Below, piece by piece: positions 29,170 through 37,919 of a stretch of 56,552 nucleotides of DNA. Origin of the DNA: Nostoc sp. WHI (GTDB lineage: Bacteria; Cyanobacteriota; Cyanobacteriia; Cyanobacteriales; Nostocaceae); assembly GCF_015714725.1 (NCBI RefSeq), contig NZ_WBKM01000193.1, positions 1 through 56,552 on the forward strand, given 5' to 3'. The position numbers and the translations under genes are program-made. The notes below the pieces were generated by a model, which was not told where the DNA came from, did no database searches, and was given only the letters and a program-made list of their open reading frames with translations. Position 1 is the first letter of the stretch; every line of letters starts with the position of its first letter.

Positions 29170-32100
29170 TCAAGAATTACCAAGAAAAGCCTCCAAATCC
29201 GCAAGCTGCTGCAAAATTAGATCCTCACTAACCTCTTGCTGAACCTCCGCAACATCAGCAGATACATTAACCTGCCAACCAAAAACTTGTTCCACCAAAT
29301 AATCAACCAATCTTGTAATATTAGGAAAATCAAATATCAAAGAAGCAGGCAAAGAAACCTCCAATCCTTTTTCTAACCGATTTTTTAACTCAATAGAAAG
29401 CAGAGAATCAATCCCCATTTCTAAAAATCCTTGATTGGGGTCAGGCATCTGCTTAATTCCTAAAATAGTAGCTACTTGCTTCCCAACATATTCAAACAAA
29501 TGTTCTCGACGTTCCCCTGGCGGCACCTCTTCTAGAAAACGGCGTGATGAACTTGATTCTTTAATAGATTTAACAGCAACTTCGGGCAACCCCAATTTCT
29601 CTAAAAGAGGTTTTTTCCCATAAAATTGATAAATATTTTTGAACCGAACCCAATCGACATCAGCCAATAAAACTTGCGTTTTACCAGATGTCATAATAGC
29701 ATTCATAGCTTGAAAAGCATTATCTAAAGGAATTTCCTTCATGCCAATCTGTTTGAGCCAATCTTCATATTCTTCAGAAACTATACCATTCCCAGCTAAT
29801 AAAGCCCAATTCAAAGTAGTAGCTGGTAATCCTTGAAGACGACGTAAATGAGCTAAAGCATCCATCAAATGACTAGCAGCATCGTATAAACCTTGCTCCT
29901 TAGCTCCCCAAATTGCACCTGCGGAAGAGAAAAATACAAAGTAGTCCAATTGTGTCTCTAAAGATAACTGATGTAAATTCCAGGAACCCCGAACTTTGGC
30001 TTGAAAAACCTCTTCAAGATCATCCAATGTACATTCACTCAATCGCACTTTGCGTCCTGACACTCCAGCCAGATGAAAAACACCCCGTAGCGGATACAAT
30101 GTTTTTTGGATGTTAGCAAAGATGCCAGACATTTGCTGAAAATCTCCCACATCTGCTTGACAAATTTCTACAGATGCACCTTTATCTTCTAAAGTAATGA
30201 GATTTTGAATAATTGCGGAAAATTCTCCTTGTGACCCCCACTCAGATCGTGGCGGAAATTGACGACGTGTAGTCAAAATAAGGTTTTTTGCACCCAAATC
30301 AATTAAATGGTGAGCAAGTTGCAACCCTAAATGACCAATACCTCCTGTAATCAAATAGGTCGCCTGAGTTTGGATAATAACTGGCTTTGCAGATAAAGAT
30401 TCCTGTGGAACCAGACGCGCCACATAAGCTTGAGCGTTGCGGAAGAGAAGATGATCCTCTCCAACGGAGTTTGTCAATCCTGAGAATAAAGCGGCAAGAT
30501 TTTGAGCAATATCAGCGTGGGGGTCAAGGTCAATCATCCCTCCCCATAATTCGGGTTCTTCCAGTGCAATAACGCGTCCCAAAGCCCAAAGGGGAGACTG
30601 AGTAACAAAGGATGGCTGATCTAATTCAAAAGGTTGACCGCCTTGGGTGACGAGGAATAATTTCGGAGGTAATGATATCTTTTTAATTGCCTGGAGAAGA
30701 TTTAAAAAATAGCTACAGCGATTAAATAAAATCGACTCAGATTCATTGTTGCGATCGCCATCTACAAGATAAATTATCCCACGCAAAGATCGAGAAGTTG
30801 TTTCTAGCTCCAAGCTATGTTTTGGATTAGCGATCGCACAGGAGCCATGATGTTTTATAATTTGCTCTTGAATTGCTAAAGGTAAATTTTGATCACAATC
30901 TGTAACAATTAGCCAATCTCCAGAAAGATCATTCTCTGCATTTTGGGCAACAATTATACTTTGCTGAAATAACGGACTACCGATTTCTTCATCAGGAGAA
31001 ACAAATTCAGCTTGAGCAAAGCCAGATTCTAAGAGGATAGATTTCCAAGTAGATGCCTCAATTATCGGATGCTCTAATCGTAAATTGCAATCGCTAAAAC
31101 GCCACCAACCTTGAGCCACGCCAAATATCAAATCAATCCACCGAGATTCATTGGTCAATTCTAGGAGTAATAAATGTCCTCCGGGACGAAGCAAACCTCG
31201 AATGTGGGGTAAGGTTTCTCTTTGTAAATCCCGCGTGGAATGCAATACATTTGCTGCAATAATCAAATCATAAGAACCGGGTGAAAAGCTTTGAAGTTCC
31301 GGGTCTTTTTCTATATCCAAAACCTTATATTCTATAAAGGAAAACTGAGCAAAAGCATCTTTGGCAGTTTCAAGAAAGAATGGGGAGATATCAGTAAACG
31401 TGTAGGAAATCTGGTGAAAAGCACAAGCTTTGAGGACTTGATGGGTAGTGGCTCCAGTTCCCGCACCAATTTCTAAAATCCGAATTGGTTCTAATTGAGA
31501 ATAATTTGCCAATAAAAGCTCAACTGTTTTAGAGATACCAAGATTAAGGACTTTTGCCCAAGATGTTTCTTGATAAAATTGTGCGGCTCCAATTTGCCCA
31601 GCTTGGGGAAATAAGATGGATAAAGGAGAAATATGTCCTGTAAGGATCGCGGCTAGATTGGATGCTACTCGCCTAAATAGTGTCAGTTCTATGCAAGCAT
31701 TTGGGTACTGAACAATCAAATTCTCTACTGTTAAATCAGGGTGAAATTGTAGCGGTTCACTGATAATTTTCCAGTCAGAACCATACTTTTGTAAAATCCC
31801 TGTTTGTAGCAATATCTTCAAACAATGATTCCATAGTAATCTATGCTCCTCTTTAATACCAGCCTGACGAAAACTGTCTTCTGGAGAGAAAATAGTATTG
31901 ATTTCAAATAATCCCAAATCTTTTAATGCTTTAACAATAAAATCTGCACTGAGTTCTTCCATCTCCCCAAAAGCTAGAGATACTCCTGTAATTTGTGCCG
32001 ATTTTATTTGTTCTTCTAAATAAGAGTCTAAATCAGTCTGAATTTTTTCGAGATTCTGTAATTTTCTAGTTGATAAAGCATAAGGCAACCATTCAAACTG

Positions 32101-35100
32101 GTAAAGTAAGTTATCAAAAGTAGAATTATCAGTGTCTTGATGATGCAGCTTAATTAATTGCTGAACAATTGCCGATAAAGTTTGTTTTTCCCCTTCAGAA
32201 TAATTGCCAGTTTCTAATAGAGTCTGCATCAAGCTTTTGGGATCTTTTTGAGACAGCATCTTGACGACGGCAGATTCTTGTGAAGAGGTTTGTAATTGAG
32301 TCTTTAAAGGAATCCAATGTCGGCGTTGCTGAAAAGGATAAGTTGGTAAAGGACATCTTCTAGGTTGATAATCTTTTTCGATGCCAAACCAATCTATATT
32401 TGCACCACGAACATAAAGCTTGCCAATACTTTTTAATAACATCTCCCAATCAGAAAAGCCTGAGCGGAGACTTGGTAATATCAAAGAGTTAGATATCGAT
32501 GACTTTACGATTCCTAATAGAACAGGTTGGGGGCCAATTTCGATAAAAGTATCACACCCTAAAGATTGCAGAGACAAAACTCCTTGGTGAAATTGCACAG
32601 TGTGCAACAAATGCTGAATCCAATACTCAGGAGTAACAATGCTGTCATCAGCAACTTCTCCCGTCAGATTAGAGATAATGGTAATTTGGGGTTTGGCAAA
32701 GTTAATTTCCCGCAGAATACTTTTAAAGTCTTCGCATATAGGTTCTATTAATGGTGAGTGAAAAGCATGAGAAACCTTTAGTTGATGAACTTTAACTCCT
32801 TCGTTGGTAAAGTGTTCACAAAGGTGTTGAATAATTTTTTTCTCACCTGATATTACTGTATGTTGTTCTGCATTGATAGCTGCGATCGCTATTTTTATCC
32901 CTTGACTCTGGCAAACTTTACGAATAGAGTTTTCATCCAGAAAAATAGCCGCCATTGCTCCATTTTCTGCTGGCAATTCTCCAATTAGATTTGCGCGTTT
33001 TGTAACGAGTTTTAAACCACTTTCAATATCAAAAACTCCCGCAAAACAAGCAGCAGCATATTCACCTAAGCTATGCCCTAAAACCGCAGTAGGTTGAATA
33101 CCCCAAGAATGCCACAATTGAGCTAGTGCTACTTCGACAACAAATAAAGCTGGTTGTGTATAAGATGTATAATTTAAAGCTGTATCTGAATTAGCAAATA
33201 TGACTTGCAATAAAGATTTACCAGTTAATTCTTGATATATCGTTTCACATTGGTCTACAGTTTGCCGGAAAGTTGGCTGGGTTTGATAAAGTTGTTCAGC
33301 CATTCCCAGATATTGAGAACCCTGTCCTGTGAACAAAAAGGCAATTTTGGGAGGCTTCTTTTCATCAACTTGAGCGTGAATTACTGACTCTATATCTTGT
33401 TGGACAAACTGACGCAATGTGGTAACAAAATCACTAATTTTCGAGCCAGTTACAGCCAAACGATTTGAGAATTTAACTCGGCTAGTATTTGCTGTGAATA
33501 CTATATTATGGATCTCACTTTCGGGAGAATTTTCGAGAAATTCTCCATAGCTTTTTGCCAAATCTATCAAAGCCTGTTCTGTTCTGGCAGAAAGTGTCAG
33601 TAAATGGTGGGGGCGCTCAATGTCATTCTGCTGGGGAATAATGGCAGGAGCTTCTTCTAATACAACATGGACATTCACACCACCAATTCCTAAAGAGTTC
33701 ACCCCTGCTCGTCGCGGCAATTCTTTGCCATCTCGTTGCTTTGCAGTCCAGGGTAGGGCTTTGGTATTGACATAAAAAGGAGTCTTAGAAAAATCAATTT
33801 GGGGATTGGGAGTATTGAAATGCAGAGTCGGGGGAATAATTTGATGCTTGAGAGCCAGAGTAGTTTTGATCAAACCAACAATACCAGAAGCAATTTGTAT
33901 ATGTCCGATATTTGTCTTCACAGACCCCAAAGCACACTCTCCCTGTTGAGCAATGCTATATGCTCTAGCCAGCGCATCAACTTCTATGGGGTCTCCAAGT
34001 TTTGTCCCAGTGCCATGAGCTTCTATAAAGCCGATAGTATCAGCTTCAACGCCTGCAAAGGCTAGTGCTTCGGCTGCTACTGAAGTCTGACCTTCTCCTC
34101 CAGGTGCGGCGAATCCCAATTTTGTGCTGCCATCGTTATTCATGGCAGAGCCTTTAATCACGGCATAGATATTATCGTTATCTGCTAAAGCGTCTTTTAA
34201 TCTTTTGAGCAGAACAACCCCGATTCCACTACCAAAAATAGTCCCATTCGCTTGGGCATCAAAGGCGCGACAATGCCCATCTGGAGAAATAATCGAACCT
34301 TCTTGATACAAATAACCGATCTTTTGAGGAGAGTTAACAGAAGCAGCACCAGCTAAAGCCATGTCACTTTCTCCACTCAAGAGACTCTGACAGGCGAGAT
34401 GTACAGCTACTAAACCGGTGGAACAGGCCGTTTGGACATTGACACTGGGGCCGCGCAGATTTAGTTTATAGGAAATCCGCATCGTCAAATAGTCTTTGTC
34501 ATTAGCCACCATAGTTTGGAACCCTCCCATCGAATCTAATGTAAAGGGTTGTAGTTCATCAGTGCTATCTAATTGACCGCGATTTGGATAACAGTTATTG
34601 ATAAAATAAGTGTTCATACTTGCCCCAGCAAACATCGCGATCGCACCCTGGTATGAGTTAGAATTGTAACCGGCGTTTTCTAAACACTCCCAGGTACATT
34701 GAAGCAGTAAACGTTGCTGAGGATCGAGCAATTCTGCTTCTCGGTCTGTGTATCCAAAAAAGTCGCTATCAAAGCACTCTGCTTTGTCGATAATTGGTCT
34801 GGCTTTTACATAGTTAGGCTGATTGAACAGTTCAGGAGAAACCCCCGATTCTAATAATTCCTCTTCAGAAAAATAGGATATTGTTTCGACTCCGTTTTTG
34901 AGATTTTCCCAGAAAGTTTGAATATTGTTAGCTCCAGGAAATCGGCCAGCCATGCCAATAATGGCAATGTCATGAGTGTCATTACTGCGACGTGAACGTT
35001 TTTCGGCACGCTTGCGACTTTCTTCTTCTGTATTCTTTGTTGAATTTGATTCTTTAGTTAAGAAACTGGCTAATGTAGCAACTGTAGAATTTTTAAACAT

Positions 35101-37092
35101 CTCAGCTAAAGGTAGCCGACGGTCAAAAAGTTTTTCTAGCAGGTTTTGGACACTAATTAAGTGGAGAGAATGACCTCCCAACTCAAAGAAGTTATCGTGT
35201 AAACCTACTGCCGATAGTTGCAATACTTCACACCAAACTGTTGCAATTTTGTGTTCATTTTCAGACTGTGGTAAACTTTGGGTTTTATTCCTATCTCTAA
35301 CTAAATACTCATTAATTTCTTGGATACGATTTGCAAATAATCCTTGCTCAAAGTCTTTTTTTAATTTAGCTTTTTGAACTTTACCAATAGATGTTTTCGG
35401 AACGAGTTCGGACTCTAAAGGAATCACGTAAGCAGGTGCAATTGATACCTTCTGCGTCAGATGGCGGCGAATATCTCTAACTAATTTTACCGATTGCTCA
35501 AGATTACCTGATTCCGGGCTAAAAGTAATAACTAATAAATCTGTTTCTCTATTTTGATCAAAAACTGCAAAGGCAGCCGTATAAGAAATAGCTACACCAT
35601 CTAATTCTTCTATAGCTGTTTCAATTTCATGAGCAAAGTAATTGATGCCGTTAATAATAATTTCTTGTTTTTCTCTACCAGTAATCACTAACTCACCATT
35701 GTGGAGATAGGCCAAATCTCCCGTAAGAAACCAACCGCCATCTTGAAAAACTTCTTGGTTGAGTTCAGGGTTATTATAATATCCTTCAGTAACAGAAAAG
35801 CCTTTTATCTGAAGTCGTCCAATTTCCTTTTCTGGCAAAACATTATTTTCTTGGTCAATAATCCGAATAGTAGCCCCAGGAATAGGCCGTCCTAGAGATA
35901 CAAAACTATTCTCTTGCGTGAGTTCATCTTTACTTAAACCTGCTGACCAAGTAATTCCAGAACAAGATTCAGTCATCCCAAATGCTGGTTTAATTACTCT
36001 ATCTTGCAGTTGATGTTTTTCGAGAATTTCTATAAATAAGCGAATAGTTTTGACCGAAACTTGCTCTCCGGCATTAACTAAAAACTTCATTGAGGAGAGG
36101 TCATAACAACACTGATTAAGTTCTTCGGCGTGTTGATTAATTAAGGAGAATGCAAAGTTGGGAGACCAAGAGATTGTAGCTTGATGCTTTTGAATCAAAT
36201 CTAACCATTTCAGGGGTTGGCGCAAAATTAATTCAATTGGCACATGGATTTGATCACAAGCCAAATCCACAGCCATAATTCCTAAAAATACTATTGCCCC
36301 CACATGGTCTAAAGGCATCCAATTAAGTGTAACTTCTGCTGAAGTAAAATTATTCATCCGCACTGTACCGGCGGACATCGATAGTAGGTTACGATGATGC
36401 AGCATCACACCCTTGGGAAGACCGGTGCTACCAGAAGTAAATAGTAACAACGCCGGATCTAATGGTGCGAGATGAGGTAATTTATGGAATGATTCAGGAA
36501 TTTCATCCGGCTGTTCGTTTGATAGAGATTGATTAGTTCGCAGATCATCTATGGATACCACTTGAAATCCATCTAAATGCGCTTGAGTAGCTACTTTTTC
36601 TATTTCAGTAATTAATTCACAATCTGATAAGACAATAGGCTTATCTAAAATCTGCCAGACATTGCAAAGTTTTTTAACTGCGGCATTTTCTATATCATAA
36701 TCAGGAGCAGTGCTCAGAGGTGCAGGGATGATTCCGCCTAAAAAACAAGCCCAGAGTGCAGGGATAAAATCTTGATTTCGGCCAATTTGAAATATAACTT
36801 TATCTCCTAACTTTAGTCCGTGGTGATAAAGCCCATCTAAAATAGTTAAAGCGTCGTTATATAAATCTTTATAAGTCTGAAAATATTCGGTCTGGTCATT
36901 TCTAATGTATGTAATTCCTTTACTTTCGTGCTTGACAGCATCACCCAATACTTCTGATAAAGTCCGCAAATTATCTTCTAATTGCCCACCAAAACTGATT
37001 GATTTTTTAAATATTCCTTCTTGCTCATGCTCCTCAGGGAACTGTTCATGTGAATGAGTTTCGATTAATTGATTTATCTGATGTATATGCAT
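29170..37092 (-). CDS. mcyG: Loading adenylation domain-PKS (McyG)
   Basis: 2640 residues, about the McyG size I recall. Order: acyl-AMP-forming adenylation domain (FTSGSTGLPKGVM near 218, GMTESCS near 378, TGREKQEIIING near 475), carrier protein (FFELGGHSL near 640), KS (QTACSTGL near 886), AT (GHSLGEY near 1338, SHAFHS, so malonyl-type), C-methyltransferase (EIGAGTGAT near 1876), KR (LITGGIGHLG near 2252, active-site Tyr in LYDAAS near 2400) and ACP (GIDSLLS near 2560). The first domain resembles acyl-CoA or fatty-acyl-AMP ligases more than amino-acid A domains, as in McyG, which loads phenylpropanoid-type starters. The product is the first extended, methylated, beta-hydroxy intermediate of Adda. 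It is the first gene of the leftward operon; its ATG has no clear Shine-Dalgarno and sits in very AT-rich DNA. Confidence 0.94.
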   Translation of the reverse strand: MHIHQINQLIETHSHEQFPEEHEQEGIFKKSISFGGQLEDNLRTLSEVLGDAVKHESKGITYIRNDQTEYFQTYKDLYNDALTILDGLYHHGLKLGDKVIFQIGRNQDFIPALWACFLGGIIPAPLSTAPDYDIENAAVKKLCNVWQILDKPIVLSDCELITEIEKVATQAHLDGFQVVSIDDLRTNQSLSNEQPDEIPESFHKLPHLAPLDPALLLFTSGSTGLPKGVMLHHRNLLSMSAGTVRMNNFTSAEVTLNWMPLDHVGAIVFLGIMAVDLACDQIHVPIELILRQPLKWLDLIQKHQATISWSPNFAFSLINQHAEELNQCCYDLSSMKFLVNAGEQVSVKTIRLFIEILEKHQLQDRVIKPAFGMTESCSGITWSAGLSKDELTQENSFVSLGRPIPGATIRIIDQENNVLPEKEIGRLQIKGFSVTEGYYNNPELNQEVFQDGGWFLTGDLAYLHNGELVITGREKQEIIINGINYFAHEIETAIEELDGVAISYTAAFAVFDQNRETDLLVITFSPESGNLEQSVKLVRDIRRHLTQKVSIAPAYVIPLESELVPKTSIGKVQKAKLKKDFEQGLFANRIQEINEYLVRDRNKTQSLPQSENEHKIATVWCEVLQLSAVGLHDNFFELGGHSLHLISVQNLLEKLFDRRLPLAEMFKNSTVATLASFLTKESNSTKNTEEESRKRAEKRSRRSNDTHDIAIIGMAGRFPGANNIQTFWENLKNGVETISYFSEEELLESGVSPELFNQPNYVKARPIIDKAECFDSDFFGYTDREAELLDPQQRLLLQCTWECLENAGYNSNSYQGAIAMFAGASMNTYFINNCYPNRGQLDSTDELQPFTLDSMGGFQTMVANDKDYLTMRISYKLNLRGPSVNVQTACSTGLVAVHLACQSLLSGESDMALAGAASVNSPQKIGYLYQEGSIISPDGHCRAFDAQANGTIFGSGIGVVLLKRLKDALADNDNIYAVIKGSAMNNDGSTKLGFAAPGGEGQTSVAAEALAFAGVEADTIGFIEAHGTGTKLGDPIEVDALARAYSIAQQGECALGSVKTNIGHIQIASGIVGLIKTTLALKHQIIPPTLHFNTPNPQIDFSKTPFYVNTKALPWTAKQRDGKELPRRAGVNSLGIGGVNVHVVLEEAPAIIPQQNDIERPHHLLTLSARTEQALIDLAKSYGEFLENSPESEIHNIVFTANTSRVKFSNRLAVTGSKISDFVTTLRQFVQQDIESVIHAQVDEKKPPKIAFLFTGQGSQYLGMAEQLYQTQPTFRQTVDQCETIYQELTGKSLLQVIFANSDTALNYTSYTQPALFVVEVALAQLWHSWGIQPTAVLGHSLGEYAAACFAGVFDIESGLKLVTKRANLIGELPAENGAMAAIFLDENSIRKVCQSQGIKIAIAAINAEQHTVISGEKKIIQHLCEHFTNEGVKVHQLKVSHAFHSPLIEPICEDFKSILREINFAKPQITIISNLTGEVADDSIVTPEYWIQHLLHTVQFHQGVLSLQSLGCDTFIEIGPQPVLLGIVKSSISNSLILPSLRSGFSDWEMLLKSIGKLYVRGANIDWFGIEKDYQPRRCPLPTYPFQQRRHWIPLKTQLQTSSQESAVVKMLSQKDPKSLMQTLLETGNYSEGEKQTLSAIVQQLIKLHHQDTDNSTFDNLLYQFEWLPYALSTRKLQNLEKIQTDLDSYLEEQIKSAQITGVSLAFGEMEELSADFIVKALKDLGLFEINTIFSPEDSFRQAGIKEEHRLLWNHCLKILLQTGILQKYGSDWKIISEPLQFHPDLTVENLIVQYPNACIELTLFRRVASNLAAILTGHISPLSILFPQAGQIGAAQFYQETSWAKVLNLGISKTVELLLANYSQLEPIRILEIGAGTGATTHQVLKACAFHQISYTFTDISPFFLETAKDAFAQFSFIEYKVLDIEKDPELQSFSPGSYDLIIAANVLHSTRDLQRETLPHIRGLLRPGGHLLLLELTNESRWIDLIFGVAQGWWRFSDCNLRLEHPIIEASTWKSILLESGFAQAEFVSPDEEIGSPLFQQSIIVAQNAENDLSGDWLIVTDCDQNLPLAIQEQIIKHHGSCAIANPKHSLELETTSRSLRGIIYLVDGDRNNESESILFNRCSYFLNLLQAIKKISLPPKLFLVTQGGQPFELDQPSFVTQSPLWALGRVIALEEPELWGGMIDLDPHADIAQNLAALFSGLTNSVGEDHLLFRNAQAYVARLVPQESLSAKPVIIQTQATYLITGGIGHLGLQLAHHLIDLGAKNLILTTRRQFPPRSEWGSQGEFSAIIQNLITLEDKGASVEICQADVGDFQQMSGIFANIQKTLYPLRGVFHLAGVSGRKVRLSECTLDDLEEVFQAKVRGSWNLHQLSLETQLDYFVFFSSAGAIWGAKEQGLYDAASHLMDALAHLRRLQGLPATTLNWALLAGNGIVSEEYEDWLKQIGMKEIPLDNAFQAMNAIMTSGKTQVLLADVDWVRFKNIYQFYGKKPLLEKLGLPEVAVKSIKESSSSRRFLEEVPPGERREHLFEYVGKQVATILGIKQMPDPNQGFLEMGIDSLLSIELKNRLEKGLEVSLPASLIFDFPNITRLVDYLVEQVFGWQVNVSADVAEVQQEVSEDLILQQLADLEAFLGNS

Positions 37093-37919
37093 ATATATTT
37101 TATTTTTACAGTTTATAGATAATTACTTAACTAAATCAATGAGTTAGATTTTATTTTACTACTTTCATCGTGTAATTTTCCTGATGCTTAAATTTAAGTA
37201 TAATCTCACGACTAAAGTAAATATGCAACACTAATAAATTATTTTTCCTTAACTGTCTTAACTGTCTTAACTGTCTTAACTGTCTTTGTTGATTAACAAT
37301 ACTTAGATATACTTTTGTGTAGATTGCAATTATCATAGTTAAAATTGCTGTTCAAAAATTGGTATGCATTGGTTTAAGAGCAAGAAGCCTGACGGCATGG
37401 CGATCGCTTACCACGTTAAAGTAGCTAGGGGTATCGCCTGAAATGTACGCCTGGCAAGACTTATACAAAATTGTTTAGTTTCCTGTGGGTGTAAATTAGC
37501 GATCGCACCCCCGCACAAAAAAAAGTTACAACGAAGTTAAATGGATAAAATTCTATTTATACAAGCGTTCTGGGGGTTACTTTCATCCGATAATGAAAAA
37601 TAGATGAAATTTTTTCTTAATGATTTATTGTTTCCAAAACGCTTATAGTGTAAATTTAATCTGTATGGCTCTAGTAATTGCCACTGTTCAAACAGGACAG
37701 ATCATCAACTATTTGACCAAATAATTAGGATACTCTATCTAATAAAACAGACAGTTAAATCAATGTGTGGCGATTTTAGCGATCGCTATAGTCTGTATAG
37801 TTTTTTGGTGTTGGCAATAAATGCCTTGGACTAAACCTGCTGAAAATCGAACGTTTCAGCAGTAGTAAAATTGAACAAAATCACACCAGTTTATTTATAT
37901 TAATAGCTTTATAGAACTC
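37093..37919. promoter_or_regulatory. Divergent promoter region between mcyG and mcyA
   Basis: 827 bp separate the two divergent operons, the expected place for a shared regulatory region; in other mcy clusters this spacer is the regulated bidirectional promoter. It is AT-rich and holds three HIP1 sites (37400-37407, 37499-37506, 37779-37786) and a 9-bp tandem repeat. I see no convincing sigma-70 pair or full GTA-N8-TAC NtcA site. A short minus-strand ORF here (37151-37336) reads QLRQLRQLR only because of the tandem repeat and is not called. Confidence 0.65.
37251..37286. repeat. Four tandem copies of TTAACTGTC
   Basis: A perfect 9-bp unit, TTAACTGTC, is repeated four times head to tail, about 160 bp upstream of mcyG and 630 bp upstream of mcyA. 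It could be a slippage-prone spacer or a regulator-binding array; nothing in the sequence decides between these. Confidence 0.95.

Noticed and set aside
37151..37336. 61-codon minus-strand ORF with QLR repeats
   Set aside because: It is the translation of the TTAACTGTC tandem repeat in the promoter region; no Shine-Dalgarno and no protein-like remainder.
37640..37745. Sigma-70 promoter candidates TTGTTT-N17-TAAATT and TTGACC-N17-TATCTA
   Set aside because: The -10 matches are weak and such matches are expected by chance in AT-rich DNA.
37093..37919. NtcA-type GTA-N8-TAC site in the divergent promoter
   Set aside because: The best match I found (GTAGCTAGGGGTAT) ends in TAT, not TAC, so I cannot support a site.
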